Assembly: GCF_030867095.1 (NCBI RefSeq)
Contig: NC_081824.1
Location: 169,702,933 to 169,766,932, forward strand
Origin: Alligator mississippiensis
Lineage: Eukaryota > Chordata > Crocodylia > Alligatoridae
Reading direction: 5' to 3'
Length of the DNA: 64,000 nt
Shown here: piece by piece, positions 25,201 through 38,451 of the stretch
How the letters are laid out: each line of letters begins with the position of its first letter
Position numbering within the stretch: position 1 is the first letter of the stretch
Made by a program: the position numbers and the translations under genes
Notes under the pieces: generated by a model
What the model was told of the DNA's origin: nothing
The model's input: only the letters and a program-made list of their open reading frames with translations
Databases searched by the model: none

Positions 25201-28200
25201 CTGGTACTGGAGTTCATGACCACCCCTCTGCCAGGGGTGTAGGCAGCAGGGCAGAGCCCTGGCCAGGCCACAGCATGAGCTCTCCATCTGGCCTCCCAAC
25301 AGGGATGGGGGAGGGGCACCATCTTGTCTTCCCTACCTATCTCCTAATTTCTGTATGTCTCTGTCCTTGCAGCCTTTGGTGCCATCCTCCAAGGTAGCCT
25401 CTTTGGATTGGCAGGGCTCCTGCCTGCCAGCTATACAGCACCCATCATGAGTGGGCAGGGGCTGGCAGGGACCTTTGCAGCTCTGGCCATGATCTGCGCC
25501 ATTGCCAGTGAGTAACTCCCTCTCCACTAAGGCATCATGGCCCCTTTCAGAGCTCACTGATGCCTGCCTCCTCTGCTGCAGACCAGACCCTGTGTCTGAA
25601 AGCTGGAGAAGGAGCCCTGGTGCACCTTCATCTGCTCAGAGTTGGCCACTATAGCTGTTTAAGGGAAGAGCCCTCACCTTGGGCTTGATCTCTTGGGGGT
25701 GGGTGACCCCCATAGGGGGCGCTTGGGATCTTGGGAAGCTCCTTCAGGTCTACTGTCCTGGGAGACCTGGCCCTGTTCCTGCCTATCGGGACACTGGTGA
25801 GGAGTGGTGATGGGAGTGGGGACTGGTGATCTCTCTCCTGTTGTTACTTTCCCCAATAACCCCTGTTGTTGCTTCTCCCCTCTCTCTAATCTGTGCTGCT
25901 AGCTGGATCACCGCTTGAAGACAGTGCCTTTGGCTACTTCATTACAGCCTGCGTGGTGATCCTCCTGGCTATTGGCTCCTACATCATGCTTCCCCGACTG
26001 GTAGGGATTCAGGCTCATAGCTTGCTTGCTCTGTCAGGGAGCGGGGTAGTTCCTGCATATTTTGACCCGGTGGGTAAAGAGCTGTCGGCTTCGCTCTGGG
26101 GCCCACACAGTTCTTTTGTGACGCTACAGTGCTGAATCCACAGGGATCTGGTGTCTCATCAGACAGACAGACCCCCAACTCTTCCCATGTGAGCTTTCCC
26201 AGGCAGCGTCTCTCCCTACCCCCCACAACATGCACACAGAGAGACAGAGATGCATTCTGTGCTCAGACACATTGTGGTAATCTCTCGTGTATGTGCACCC
26301 ACATTTGGACACCAGGGAGCTCTCTGTTGTGGTCACTCCCACATGCAAGGGGTCTCTCTACTGGCCTGTCGCTTAGAAACACACACACAAACCAGCGAGC
26401 TCTCTGACGGCTTCTTTTGGCAGGACTTCTTTCGATATTACTCAATGAAGGACAAGACAGAGTACCGGGTCCATGAGAAACATGCTGAGCTGGAGACCAA
26501 AATGGACCTTATCAAGAAAGGTGAGGCCTACCGAGCAGGGAGTTGTAGCAAGAGGAGATGGGGACTGGAGATGGACTTGGGGAGGCAGCTGCACCCTCTG
26601 CCCCTGGGAGGGGGAAGTGGTTGGCATGAACAGGATACCACCTACAAAGGAAAGGTTTTCTTGGTCCCTGGGATCAGCTATCACCTTGCAGCTTCTCCTC
26701 ACCTTTCCTGTTTGTTTTTCCCGACACCAGATGAGCCCAACGGGGTGGAAAAGAACAATCTGAACACTGTGCCCCTCCATAATCCCAACCAGAAGCCCTC
26801 AGTTGTCAGCATCTTTAAGAAGGTATGTGAGCCACGGACCACTCATACCCTATGGTGCATGTCTGGGTCTTTCCCAGAGAGCCGGCTGAGCGTCAGAGCT
26901 CAGGCCTTGCCTGTCCCTGCCTGTTTGGTGATAGCCCCTGGCTCCATTCTGTCCCCCAGATCTGGGTCATGGCTCTGTCCGTCTGCTTTGTCTTCACTGT
27001 CACCATTGGTGTCTTCCCCTCCATCACTGCCGAGGTGGATTCCTACATCGCAGGGGAAACCGAGTGGAGTAAGTGATGCCTGCTGCAGGGCAGATAGTGT
27101 CACCCCCTTCCTATCCTGGGAGCCAAGGGAGGGGGAAGGGTACAAAGGGAGTGCCCTCCATCCCCTTCCAAGAGGCAGAGTTGGAAGGTGGTTGGGCTTA
27201 GTAGTGCATGTAGTGAGAGGGGAGGGACCCTGGTGTCATCTCACAGGAACCAGTGATCTACATATGGCCCAGAGGCCCAGCTCCCCGCCAGGTGTTCTGA
27301 CACACTGGGAGCCAGGCTGCTGTCCCTAAGTCAGGTGGTGGTGAGGACTAGGCATAGATCCCTCCTGGCTGTAGAGCTAGTGTGAACAATGGGGGATGGG
27401 GGGGGGGAGGCTGCAAGCCTTGTGGCCCTGAGGTGCCATGTTGGTGAATGGCCCTGAGCTCCCCCACTGCCAGGTACTTGGTGCTGCAGAATGCGCCTCA
27501 CACAGCAGGTGGTGGAGTGGGGTGTGTGCTCAAGCCAGGTATTGACCTCCCTCCACTTCCTGCAGAAAAATACTTTATCCCCGTCGCCTGCTTCCTGATG
27601 TTTAATGTCTCTGACTGGCTGGGACGGAGCCTCACGGCCTTCTGCTTGTGGGTAAGTTTGGGGTAGGGTGCCAGAGCCAAACTACTGGGCCTCTTTGTTT
27701 CTGAGTCCTGGCTGGCCAGCCTGTCAGAGCCCCCTTTTCACAGGACTCCTTGGCATTGCCATTTGCTGAGGCTGTCTCGTCCTTTGGGTTGAAGCAGGGG
27801 AATGGGGACTGAATCCTGATCCTGGCTCTGAAAGCCAAGTGACTGGAGAAGGATGACAGTAGGGAGGGCCCAGGAAGACTTTTCCTCCCCACCCCCCAAT
27901 CCCATCTTTCCTCTTTTGGCTGAGGCCAGTCATGGTATGAATTCAGGGTGTTTCCCCAGCTGGGTCTGACATGGTTTGCTTGAGCATCTGTGGCTAATTC
28001 CCTGAGTACTGGGTGGAATGGGAATTTGCAGGCAGTCAGAGAGAGCAAGCAAGCCATGGAATAGAGACCTCAGAGCTGGGACATAGGGAGGGCAGCCCGG
28101 TGCATGAGGGGCAGAAGCCCAGAGATGAGGTATGGACAATGGCCTGAAAGGAAGCCCTTGTCGAGTGGGGAAAACCCACCCTAGGCAGGAAGCCCCATGA

Positions 28201-30723
28201 CATAAAGGGCAGTGGGAGGGAAGGAGGGCATGGGCCTGCATGGTGTTGGTAGCCTTGAGGGTTGTGGACCTGAGTCTGAGCTGTAGTGTGAGAAGAGGGG
28301 CAGGGGTAGTGTGTGGTGGGGTGAGCAGTGCTCCGAGTGGAGTTCGGAGCATGTGAAGAATGAGGGCTCTTGTGTTCATGACTGGGGCTAGAGCGGGGGC
28401 AGGCTCAGACTGGCTGTGGCTTGAGCTAAATGCTCCCATGTTGCTGCAATTTTCCTATCTCTGTGGCTTGGATGAAGCCATATCCTCAATCTCAGCCTCC
28501 TTGTAAACAAACCCACACTCCAGTTATGCAAACAGTAGGGGTGGGACCCTGGCAAGGCTCTGGGGTGAAAGACAGTGTGTTTTGGGGAGGGTTCAGTGCT
28601 TGCCTCTGCCTCCCACAGGCTTCTCAGGCCCCTGATCATGACCAGGTTCATACAGAGCCCAGAGCAGGCTGCGGTGCCAACCATGGTGCCCAAAGCTGCC
28701 CTGTCCTGGCTCGCTGGCCCCTCTGGCTTCTCTTGGGTGTGGCTCAGCTCCCACAGGAGCCTGGAGCTGTTTGGGGTCTGGCCCAGCCCTGGTTGCTGGC
28801 TGATGTTGCCCTCCCTTTTGAGTACCCAGAGACTATCAGCTGCTTGGTTCCCAATGCTTCCCTGGCATTGCTGGCCCCTCAGTACAGCCAGGACCAGGAA
28901 GCTGAAACTCAGTACTGCTGGGGAGAGGATGCATACGAGTGCCCTGCTGCATAGCTGTGTGTGTGGCCCTGTGCCACTCCCAGGACAAAGGTTCTCATCG
29001 CTCTCCCACTTCCCACGGGCTATATGGTGGGTCCAGAGCTGGGTGTGTGCACTGTTCCCCCTCACACATGTTGTGGTAGGTGAGGAGGAGGTTCTCCATG
29101 TCTGGATCTCTTCCTGCTCTGCCCCTGTTGCCCCCTGCCGTGCTTTCCCCAGTATTGTTCAGGTTGTTTGTTTGAATAAACTCTTGACAGCAGGACGCAA
29201 TGGGGGGCCTGTCCGGGCCTAAGCCAGCCGACCTGGCCTTGCTGAACACTCCTGCTGCCAAAAGCTGCCTCTGCAAACATCCCTGCGCTGGTGGGGTTGT
29301 CACTGCTAGCTGCCCTCGCCCTGCACCCTGGGCCACTTGGCTGGAGCTCTGGGTCATTCCCCCATTGGCAGGACAACCCAGGCAGAGCTGTTTCCAAACA
29401 TGCTTTTTGGAAACTCTTGCTCTGCGGCTGTGTGTGGTTCAGGCCTGTGTCTTCATTCAGGGACTTGTGTGTTCCCTGGGTATGGCTGCCCTCACCTTGC
29501 TGAGCAAACAGTGCTGACATAGCCCATGTGCACGTGACTGTCCCACTCCAGTCCCACTTCAGACTCTCTTAGGTGCCCACAACTTCTTCTACCCCTGCCA
29601 CCCCGGTCTGGCTTGCCCAGTGGGGTGCCAAGTTTCCCCAGCAGCTGAGGGATGGTTTTGGACATATTAGGGTAAGTCCCACTCTCTGTGTCCTGTGTGC
29701 CCGTCGGAAGCAACTCCTGCACAGTCAGGGCAGCAGCTCTGGAATAAGCCAAGTGTTGCTGAGAAGGGAAATCCAGCACATCATAGCATCAAGGTGTCCT
29801 GATACCACCCCCCACTGCAGCTGCCTGTCTCGTGGGCCGATACCGCCACAAACCATGCAGCGTGGGAGTCCCAGCTCGCCTGCCTCTGACTGGGTTGGAG
29901 GGAAAGGGCTGGAACATTTTACCAGCACCAGCAGGAACCAAAGTGTTCCCTTGGAAGGCTCTTTTAGACCAGATGAAACTTTCCACTACAGCCTCAGAAG
30001 TGCAAATTCAGTGATCTGGGCAAAGACTGACTAGGAACTAGTCAGACTGTCTGGGTCAGGAGCCAAACAGCTTTGGCAATGGGAGGTGAGGGTTTTCTGT
30101 TCCAGTTTTCTGATGCTGCTAGAGGGTTTCCCCTGCACAGCCATGTCCTCAGGAGGGGGAGGAGAGGTCAGGGGTGGGGCTAGGTGGCTCTTGCAGCTGC
30201 CATGGGGTGGTAGTTTTCCCTGAAGTAGTTAGTGGTTTCTCAGAATTTGCGCTCCAGACTTTGGCTCCTGTGCAGCTGCCACTGGCCCCACGTTCCAGCA
30301 GCACGGGTCACTGTGGGATGGGGCTCAAGTGGTCTCTGGCTGTGCCCTGTCCACCCTGCATCTGTTGCCCTGAGGTGGTCCATACCCCATGCAGCTTGGA
30401 GAACAAGTTTATAGAGCTCCAGCAGAGCAGCAGTCGAGCATTTGCCCCCACCTCCCGTCACCCCTACCCATCAACAACAGAGGTGTTCCTCCTTATTTTT
30501 AACAGATACTGTCCCAAAGATCCAAAACAAACCAACCTTCCCACCCTCTGACCCCTGCCACCTTTCCTGCCCATCCTCTTCCCTGCCCCCCCCCCCCCCG
30601 GGCCCCGAAGTCCTCAATCCATCATCTTCCTTCCCCTTTTTTCAGACCAGAGAGCTCAGACACAAGTTAGGCAGACTCCAGCAGCAAATCCGCCGCCGCC
30701 GCGCCCCCCCCCCCCCCCCCCCC

Positions 30724-30754
<31 letters not shown>

Positions 30755-33700
30755 GTGCTACCTAGGCCAGGATGTTTGACCTCTTCTCATGAGCCTCTGG
30801 TGCCGATGTGCAACCCCATCAGCCTGTCAGGGGGACCTGGGCTGGAAGCCTGTATGACTGGCTTCTTCCAAGCCTCCTGCTATAACTCCTCTTTATAATG
30901 TCAGCTTGGACCCAGCCCTGATGGTGCCTTTCTTTCTGTGGCAGATACCACAGATGGCAAGAGCATTCTTATGGGTAGTGGCCTGCCAACTGGAGCAAGG
31001 AGGATGCCCTGTGGCAGGAACTCTCAGTAGCATAGGATACCTGGGGCTGAGGAAGTCCACAGGAAAGGCAGCTGCAGGGACAGGGATCCTGAGGGAACAG
31101 GGTGGACAGATCTGGGTGTGTGCTGGATGTGTACTGAGTCTGGGTGTGTCCGGGAGCTAGACTGTTCTCAATGGTCTTGGATGACAGAACAAGGAGCAAT
31201 GGTCTCAAGTTGCAGCAAAGGAAGTTTAGGTTGGATATTAGGAAACACTTTCTCATGAGGAGGCTAGTAAAACACTGGAACAGATTACCCAGAGAGGTTG
31301 TGGAATCTCCATCCGTAGAGGTGTTTAAGACCCAGCTAGACAAGCCTTGGCTAGGATGAGATGGGTAGGGCTGGTCCTGCTTTGAGCAGGAGGTTGGACT
31401 GGATGACCTTTTGAGGTCCCTTCCAGCCCTCATTTTCTATGATTCTATGGGTCACTCCTGCTGGGGATGTGGGAGCCAGGGATTGGGCCCCAGCAGCCTC
31501 CCACTGCTTTTGCTATCAGGCCTTGGGTCATCAGTTGGCATCTCTGGTCCAGGAGTTGAGCCTTTACAGGTGGTCCTCTCTGTCATACTCAAACTGCTGA
31601 GACCTGTGGAGCCCAGGGAGAGGGGCCCTCTCTGCTATGCCCCCCACCCAAGCTGGCTGATTTTTGCTTTGGCCTGATGGTGAGGCTCAGGACTGAGGGC
31701 CTGGAGTCAAGGCAGGGGGAGACCTGCTGGAGGGTGCCCTATGCTGTGCTCCCCTCCCCCTCCTGTCTGCCTCACCCCGCAGCACACTAATAGCCTGCCT
31801 TTCCCTCTTGCCCAGCCTGGGATGAACAGCCGGCTCCTGCCCTTCATGGTGGCTCTCCGCGTGGTCTTCATCCCCCTCTTCATGCTATGCAACCTGCAGT
31901 CCCACGTGTACCTGCCCACAATCTTCCAGCATGATGGCTGGTACATCGGCTTCATGATCCTCTTCTCCGTCTCCAACGGCTACTTGGCCAGCCTCTGCAT
32001 GTGTTTTGGACCCAAGTGAGTGTTACTGGATCAGAGAAGGGAGTAGATTTTTTCCCCCCCCTTTGCCCATGGCCATCAGGCACTGGCTGAGGACATGCTG
32101 GACTCAGCCCTAGAGGCCCAACCTGGGCACCAGCCCTCTGGCACAGCCCTGGCGTGTGGACTCCTCCAAGTTGGTCAGCCTCTGAATGAGATGGGGAGGG
32201 GACTGGCCAGGGAGACCCTTTTGGAGGAGATCAGATTCATTCTGCTGTTACAGATGAGAGAACCTGAGGTATGGAGGGTGGTTTTACCTCGGGCCATGCA
32301 ATCAGTCTGTACTGATGGAGGGTTTTTCCACTATGAGTGTTTCTCTTCCTCCCCAACCCTGAACAGAGTATTGCAGGGACTGTGACGCCAGGGGCTGGTG
32401 GGGAGCTAGTCCTGTAAGCATGTTGATGGGGAGCAGAAGACTCCTGCTGATGCTTGGCCAGGTCGTCTGCAGTGTATCAGGCTGGGAGCTGGGTGGTGTT
32501 GCTGGTGCCACGTGCTGCAGGGTGGTGCCTCTCCTGACACTGAGCAGCCACCTGCTTTTTTTTATGAGGCCATCATTTAGAGCTAAGCCCTCAGAGCTGT
32601 GTGGGATCAATGCTGGGGAGCTGCTCCATCACAGAGCAGGCAGCACCCTTCCTGTGCCTGGCTACAAGTGCCCCTTGCCCCCACAAGTAGCTGTCATTAG
32701 TGGCCCCCACTCAGTGGTCTACACCACCAGGCTACATGCACTCATGAGCAGTGGATGTGCCAGGCTCCATCCCCTCCCTGTGACCTCAGTATCTGTGCCT
32801 GGGCTCCACATATAGTGAGAGCTTACCCTCCAGGGTCAGGCTTCATACCCTGCAATGCATACGACACCCTAGCAAGATCCATGCCTGCCAACCCGCTCTT
32901 TGCACAGCCCAGCGGTAACCTGCCCATTGTCCCAGCACCCTCCTCAGTGCAGGCATCTGGCAGGCTGAAAGCAAAGCAGTACAGTCAGCAGGGGGAGTAT
33001 GAGTGTATTGCCCCCTGTGGAGGCAGGGGCCTATGCCAGTGGTTCTTGGCCTTTTTAGGCTCAAGGCTCTCCTCAGGAAATACTGGCCCTGAGCTTTCTC
33101 TCGTCTTTTGACTATGGGGAAAAATACCAGAGCAATTCTTCCGTTGCAAAGAACTCAGTCTCCAACAGAGCAGAATGGTTTTGACACTGGGATCCTGTTT
33201 GAAATATACCTGCTTTAGCTGTGGCAGGTTGGGGTGATTAGGTCTTGTGTAGTGTCTGGGTTGACAGTAATCTTACAAAGAGTTTTGATTATGGATTGAA
33301 TAGGATGGTTTGGATAGGAATGATCTTGCCTCAGTCAGGGGGTTGGCCTAGAAGTTACCTTTGGGGGCCCCTCGCAGCCTGACTTCTCTATGATTCTATG
33401 AAATCTCTGGTTTTATCTTGCAAATCGTGCAGGTGTGTTTTGTATACCTAACAGGGCTAATTTTTGCAAATCACACTTAAAAGGAGCTCATGGCACTCCG
33501 TACCTCCCTAGTTGAGAATCACTGGCCTAGGCAATCTCTACCAGTGCTTTCTAAATGCAGAGTAGCAGAGAGGTTAACCACATGGCCAGCCTGTTTCAGT
33601 CCAGTGGAGTGACAGGAGGCCAGTGCTGTTTCCCCTTGGCCCCACTATGGTCTGCTCTTCCCCTGGTGGGCTTGTTCCCCAAAGCTGTGTTTCTCATTTC

Positions 33701-33956
33701 TTCTCACCCAAAGTGAAGCAGGGAAGGATCTCGTGTAGAGGAGTCCCTGAGGGGTTCTCGCTGAAGGCACGAGCTGGTGCTCATGGGGCCTGGTATGCAG
33801 TACCACTGGACTGACCCTGGGCTGACTCTCTTTCCTCCTCACAGGAAGGTGCCTGGCCATGAAGCCGAGACTGCTGGTGCCATCATGGCTTTCTTCCTGT
33901 CCCTGGGCCTGGCGCTAGGAGCCATCTTCTCTTTCCTTTTCCGAGCGCTGGTTTGA
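22290..33956 (+). CDS. SLC29A1: Equilibrative nucleoside transporter 1 (ENT1)
   Basis: Spliced 454-aa protein that aligns end to end with human ENT1 (456 aa). Coding exons: 22290-22318, 24063-24144, 24464-24648, 24896-25035, 25373-25507, 25903-26000, 26424-26520, 26731-26822, 26960-27068, 27566-27651, 31816-32015 and 33845-33956; all are GT-AG and phase-consistent. The first coding exon starts at 22,218 with 72 nt of 5' UTR. ENT family signatures are present: [17 protein letters not shown] in TM1 (Met33 conserved), [17 protein letters not shown] around TM4, [10 protein letters not shown], and [17 protein letters not shown]. The extracellular TM1-TM2 loop has N-glycosylation sequons NTT at residue 48, as in human, and a second NGT at 59. 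The loop is 6 residues shorter than in human. The cytoplasmic TM6-TM7 loop is lysine/asparagine-rich and diverged. The product is a multi-pass (11-TM in the family) plasma-membrane facilitator of nucleosides and adenosine. No breaks seen. Confidence 0.98.
30586..30751. repeat. Poly-C and (CCG)n-C20-A28 simple repeat
   Basis: A run of 14 C (30,586-30,599) is followed about 90 bp later by short CCG units. Then comes a run of 20 C (30,704-30,723) passing directly into 28 A (30,724-30,751). Such homopolymer junctions are prone to sequencing or assembly error, so the lengths may be approximate. Confidence 0.9.
31150..31449 (+). mobile_element. CR1 LINE, short 3' fragment
   Basis: It contains agactgttctcaatgg and then the segment encoding [27 protein letters not shown], followed by the CR1 3' UTR and terminal ttctatgattctatgg. 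It is strongly similar to 11,110-11,397, so it is the same subfamily. Severely 5'-truncated, it lies in SLC29A1 intron 11 in the sense orientation. Confidence 0.92.
33037..33524. mobile_element. hAT non-autonomous element in SLC29A1 intron 12, interrupted by CR1
   Basis: It starts cagtggttcttggccttttt and ends gttgagaatcactg, which are inverted termini of the hAT type. The 8-bp flanks are gcctatgc (33,029-33,036) and gcctaggc (33,525-33,532), matching at 7 of 8. The middle is occupied by a CR1 3' end (about 33,230-33,404). There is no transposase reading frame. Confidence 0.88.
33230..33404 (+). mobile_element. CR1 3' end nested in a hAT element
   Basis: Sequence blocks gggttgacagtaatcttac, aggatggtttggatagga, ttgcctcagtcagggggttgg and the terminal ctctatgattctatga match the reverse complement of the CR1 at 62,311-62,480. 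It therefore belongs to that subfamily. It sits inside the hAT element at 33,037-33,524, so the hAT insertion is older than this CR1. Confidence 0.82.
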
Positions 33957-34980
33957 GTGTGGACTCGGAGAGACACTGCTTGGCTTGGTGATGTGCCTCT
34001 CTTGCCGGATCCCGGAGGACGCAGGGCAGGGCAGGCGTCTCCTGTCTGGATTTCCATGGATTCTTGCCACCTTTGCAAACATTCTGCAGAATTTCAGTGT
34101 CTGCCTCACCCTGCAGATATGGCTTGAGTGCCCCTCGCCCTGCCTTCCCTCATGCCCTGCCACGTGTCACCTCTTGGCCTGTATGCCCTCTACTTTCCCC
34201 ATGCCATGTGCTTGAGACCCTTGCTCCTTCCATCTCCAGCCCTCTCCCCTTCTCTCCAGTGCTGGTTGACTCCCCTTGCCAGAATCCCTCTCCAAACCCC
34301 AGTCGCTTGCCTGCATAGCAGGAATCTGGAAACTATGTACAGCATCATTACCCCTCCCCCCCCCCTGCCCAAAGCAGGTTCATTTGCAGAGCCCCATCCC
34401 TAGCCAGTGAGAGGAGCCCTGCAGACTGTACAGCCCTAACTACTGTCTCAGAACACATGCCCTCCCTCCATGGTTGTAGAGACTGAGTCTTACAGCTACT
34501 CTTGGCTCCAGCCCAGCAGCTCCCTCGTAGGTATTGTTACCCATATAACAGCCTGGGCAGCAAGCCAGAGCTGGGAACAGAGCCCTGCTCTCTGGCATCA
34601 CAGTCAAATGCCTTAATTCGAGGACCTTCCTTCCTGTCTTTCTGCCTTGGCCTGTTGCCTGGCATGTGCTCCTCCTGCTGACTGATACCTGAGCAGATTC
34701 TGCTTCCTGCAGCTCAGGCTTCTGCCCCAATAGCACCTCTGCCTTCTAAGAGCAGACCAGGAGTTGTCCCTGCTGGGTGCACTGCAGCGAGTGAGGCTAG
34801 GGCTCTGGCTGCAGGGGGAGTACTGAGGCATCACTGCCATAGACCAGCTCAGACTCCATGAGGCCTTTCTTACCCCCACCACACTGCAGGCAGGGGCCAG
34901 GTGTTGGCCCCAGCCCCACTTATGTCTGTAAATTTATCTGTATAGATGCTGTTTTATATACAAAGACTGAACATGCCCTT
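33957..34980 (+). other. SLC29A1: SLC29A1 3' UTR (3' end approximate)
   Basis: Untranslated sequence after the TGA at 33,954-33,956. The AT-rich tract ctgtaaatttatctgtatag to ttttatatacaaagactg at 34,926-34,970 looks like the end of the 3' UTR. No canonical AATAAA or ATTAAA was found near it, so the cleavage site is uncertain. A MIR-like SINE fragment lies at about 34,550-34,625 inside this UTR. Confidence 0.5.
34550..34625 (-). repeat. MIR-like SINE fragment in the SLC29A1 3' UTR
   Basis: The order cagcaagccagagctgggaa, cagagccctgctctctgg, cagtcaaatgcctta corresponds to the antisense tRNA-related part of MIR (agagctgggaacagaaccca, then ccagtgc). It is diverged, as expected for an old amniote SINE. 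Confidence 0.5.
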
Positions 34981-37900
34981 CTGTAGATCACTGCCTCTGA
35001 TGCTGCTGCCCTTAGGGAGGGGGAGAGCATGTGGGCTATAGCCTTGCCAAGGGCCGGGCCTCAGTGTATCCTGAGGGAGAACAGCATGGAGATGCCTCGC
35101 AGGCTACACATAGTGGCTGCCTAGTGCCTACTCTGCTTGCTCCTGCAGTCTGCTTCCAGGCTGGTTGGCAGGGCTCCATGGACAAAGGAGTGGGGATGTG
35201 TAGCTGAGGGACCTCATCCATCCCCTAGGGACAGACCCCGGGCAGGAAGTGCAAAGGAGTGGTGCCCTCTTCCATGGGCTGTCTTGCTGGGGAGGGACTG
35301 ATGGAGTGGTAGAAGTGACCGAGTGCTGGGAACTTACTGCCAGGCTGAGGAGGCCATGTCTGTGTGCTGGAGATCCCCTGAGGGTGGTAGAGTGCTGGTG
35401 TGCTGGCTGTTCTGCCTTTCCAATCACACCTGAATTTCCTTGAGTAGCAGCCCTGGGACCTATGCTGGAGGAGTGCAATGACCATCTGCAGCAAGTGCAG
35501 CTGTACCCTACTACACATTACCCCTCAAAGGGCCCTCAGGCCTGGCCTGGTCTAGCTGCAGCTTCCTCAGAGGCACATTCTCCCAGTTCCCATTCCTTCC
35601 CAAAGTGGCATCCCAGTCAGACCCCAACACATGCACATCCCTGCTAACCTGTGCTCAGCACAGCCTTCTGATCCACAGATCACCTGCAACCCATATCTGG
35701 GTTAGTTGCCTGCCTAGGACACAAACTAGATAGAAATGCTAGGAGGGGAGCCACTCTGCCCTCTCCAGGAGCTGGTGTTTCATATGAACTCAAGCACCCT
35801 GAGTGCCAGCATCCCAACCACGGGTAAACCCCCTTTGTATCGTGAAGCAAATATTTAGCCTAATACATCTTGTTGTGTTTGTTAGCTTGTTTTACTTGGC
35901 AGTTGGCTACCTGCTGGAGCGTGTTGACTGATGGATACGTGCCCTTCATTACATGGATCTCAGCTCCCAGCCCAGCTGCTTGGTTTGCATCCAAATCACA
36001 CATCCGACCAGTAGTGGAGTCTTGAATGGCCCAGGGGATGGCTGTGCCTTGATCCTGCCTCTAGGGCAGCATGACCTCTGGTAGCTTGCATTTCCAATCC
36101 TAGCTCCTAGTCTAGGGTTGCCTGCTAAGGCAGGAGGCCTGGAAATGAGCATTGTCCTTTATCTACCTGTCCTGTGCACAGCAACATACCTCAACCCAGC
36201 CCCAGAGAGCATTCGGTCTCAGGAGCAATTCTGAAGGACTGTCAGCCAGCAGGTGACTTCAGTATTGGGTTTCTGATGAGCTTGGGGCTAAAGCTGGCAT
36301 GAGACACCCAACCTGAATCTACAACCCACCAACCAGCCACCTGATGGTAGTTACTGATGGCCTCTACTGACTTGAGCTGCCATCTCAGCCCTAGGCTCCC
36401 CAGACCCAGCTCTGCCAGTTCCCTTCCCTCTACCATGGCCCCTACTTTTCCCATCCTTGGATTCCTCCTCTACTTGCGCCCTTGTATCCTGGTGTACATT
36501 GGGCTCTGTATGCCACTCACTGCCAGACTGGTTGGTTTGGCAGAGCCATGAGCTCACTGGCCAGGGTTGTACCCACAGCTGCATTAGCCAGTCACTCAGC
36601 CATGGCCCTTATGCCAGAAAGAGCTGTTGTCTCCCCATGCAAGGAAACAAGGGCCCAGTGTTTAAGGGGAGTGGTTGCTGAGTGGGAGGAAGGGATGTGT
36701 GTCAGACAACCACCTCAGCGTCCCATTTCCCTTTCAGCCCTCATTCCCCCCCCCCACTCACTGGCCACATGGTCATGAGACATATGAACAGCCTGGTTGG
36801 AGACAGGGCATCCAAGTTGGCAGAGGGACCTCCTGCAAGGCAGCCTTTGCCCATGGGGTGAGATTATGCTGGTACCTCTGCAGTTCTCATCAGTCACACC
36901 TTGGAGAAGAAGGGGAAGGGCTTGGGGTCACAAAGGAGCTGACAGCAATACTCCAGTCCCTCCCACCTACCCCACTACTGGAAGCAGGGTCTCTCCAGCA
37001 ATGCCCCCACCCAGAAGGCCACTGCAGCACAGAGACTGGCATTCAGACAGCACAGGTTCTTACAAGTTGGCCCCAGTGCTCAGATGTTCTTATGACAAGG
37101 GTGGGCCACCTCAGTTGGTCATAGTTGCTTCCTACCCACCCTAGACCCCACCTTGCCTGAGCTGCCCCTGTGAGATGGAGTCAGACTTGCTAGCAAGCCC
37201 CACAGGCTGGAGGTAAGGCAGATATTCTCCCTGTGGCCAGAGGCTTTTGGAGCAGGAGGCTCCAAGTCCTGTTACCATTACTTCCTGAGGGTCCATGGGG
37301 AGCTGAGGAGCAACCCCTGACCAGTCCTGGGGGCCAGGGATTTGTTACAGCTGAGTCTGCAGTAGGGCAGTCATGGTTTTGCCCAGTCAGTGGGGATGGG
37401 AACTAAACTGGATCCTGGCTTCCTTCCCTGCTTGGGCTGATTCTGGCTACACCAGGCTCACCCACCTTTGCCAAGCCCTGTTGGAGGGGAATGCACACCA
37501 GCCACGATGGAGATGCAGACTGTGGCAGGAAGGTGGGAGATCTTGATCCCTGAAACTTAGAGCCACTGGTGTGCTGTCTCAGGGCCTTGGGCTCAGAGCC
37601 CCTCTTGCAGGCCTGGTGTGTTGTGAGCACTGGACCATGCATGCTGGGGCTGCTAGGCAGGGCAAAGACCTCTTGCACAGGATCACGACACTAAATGGAG
37701 TCATGAGGGTGTGGGAAGGGCCCTAGAGCCACAGCTGATCCTATTCAAGGACACTTACTTGGCATGCCAAGCTGTGTTGCCAAAAGGCAGGTCCATTCTT
37801 GGTGGGGAAGGTGGAAACCTCACAGCACTGCTGGTCCTTCCCCAAGGCAAGCACGAGCTGGACCTAGCAGGATGGGAGTGAAGGGGCAGCTGGATCCTGG

Positions 37901-38451
37901 ATCAGATAGCTCTTCTCCCTCCCCAGGTTTGTCCTGGGTATGGGTTTAAGGTTGCAAAAAAACCCCAGGAGAGGAAGAGGCACTGCAGGACAGCCAGGGC
38001 ACACAAACAAAGGCAGCGATAAGTAAGGAAAGAATGAAGTACTATGATTAGAACAGGGCTGACTGGGAGCCAGGACTCCTAGGTTCCACTCCCACTTTTG
38101 TACTTATTTAGCGCCTCCGTGGGAGGCTCTCAACTGCTCTAAACACCAGTTTTGCACCCATGCGGTTAAACCAGTGCACACCCGAATCACCCATGGACAC
38201 TCTCCAACCAGCAAATCCCACACTGGGGGGACAGTGCCAAATCCTGTACAGCAATGACACCCACACGCTGAGGTTCTGCCCTCTCCAGACTTTCCAGAGT
38301 GACCAGCACCTCCAGGCTGTGCACATATGGCCCTATGGTCCAGACAGGGGAGTGACATCCTGCAGCAAGTTGGCAAGAGCCAGCAACAGACCCAGCAGCC
38401 CTCATCCCAGCCCCAGCATGGTACCATGTGCCCCTTCCTTCGGAGCCCTTG

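Larger units (their letters stand above)
27652..31815 (+). other. SLC29A1: SLC29A1 intron 11 (4.2 kb)
   Basis: The largest intron inside the SLC29A1 coding region, lying between the exon ending SLTAFCLW and the exon starting PGMNSRLL. It contains a C-run/CCG/C-run/A-run simple repeat at 30,586-30,751 and a CR1 fragment at 31,150-31,449. The long open frames at 28.4-29.2 kb on both strands have no recognisable protein similarity and look coincidental in GC-rich DNA. Confidence 0.8.

Noticed and set aside
26250-27329. A 359-aa single open frame across SLC29A1
   Set aside because: It is real exons 26,424-26,520, 26,731-26,822 and other-frame sequence joined by intron read-through. Splice sites and homology give the correct protein.
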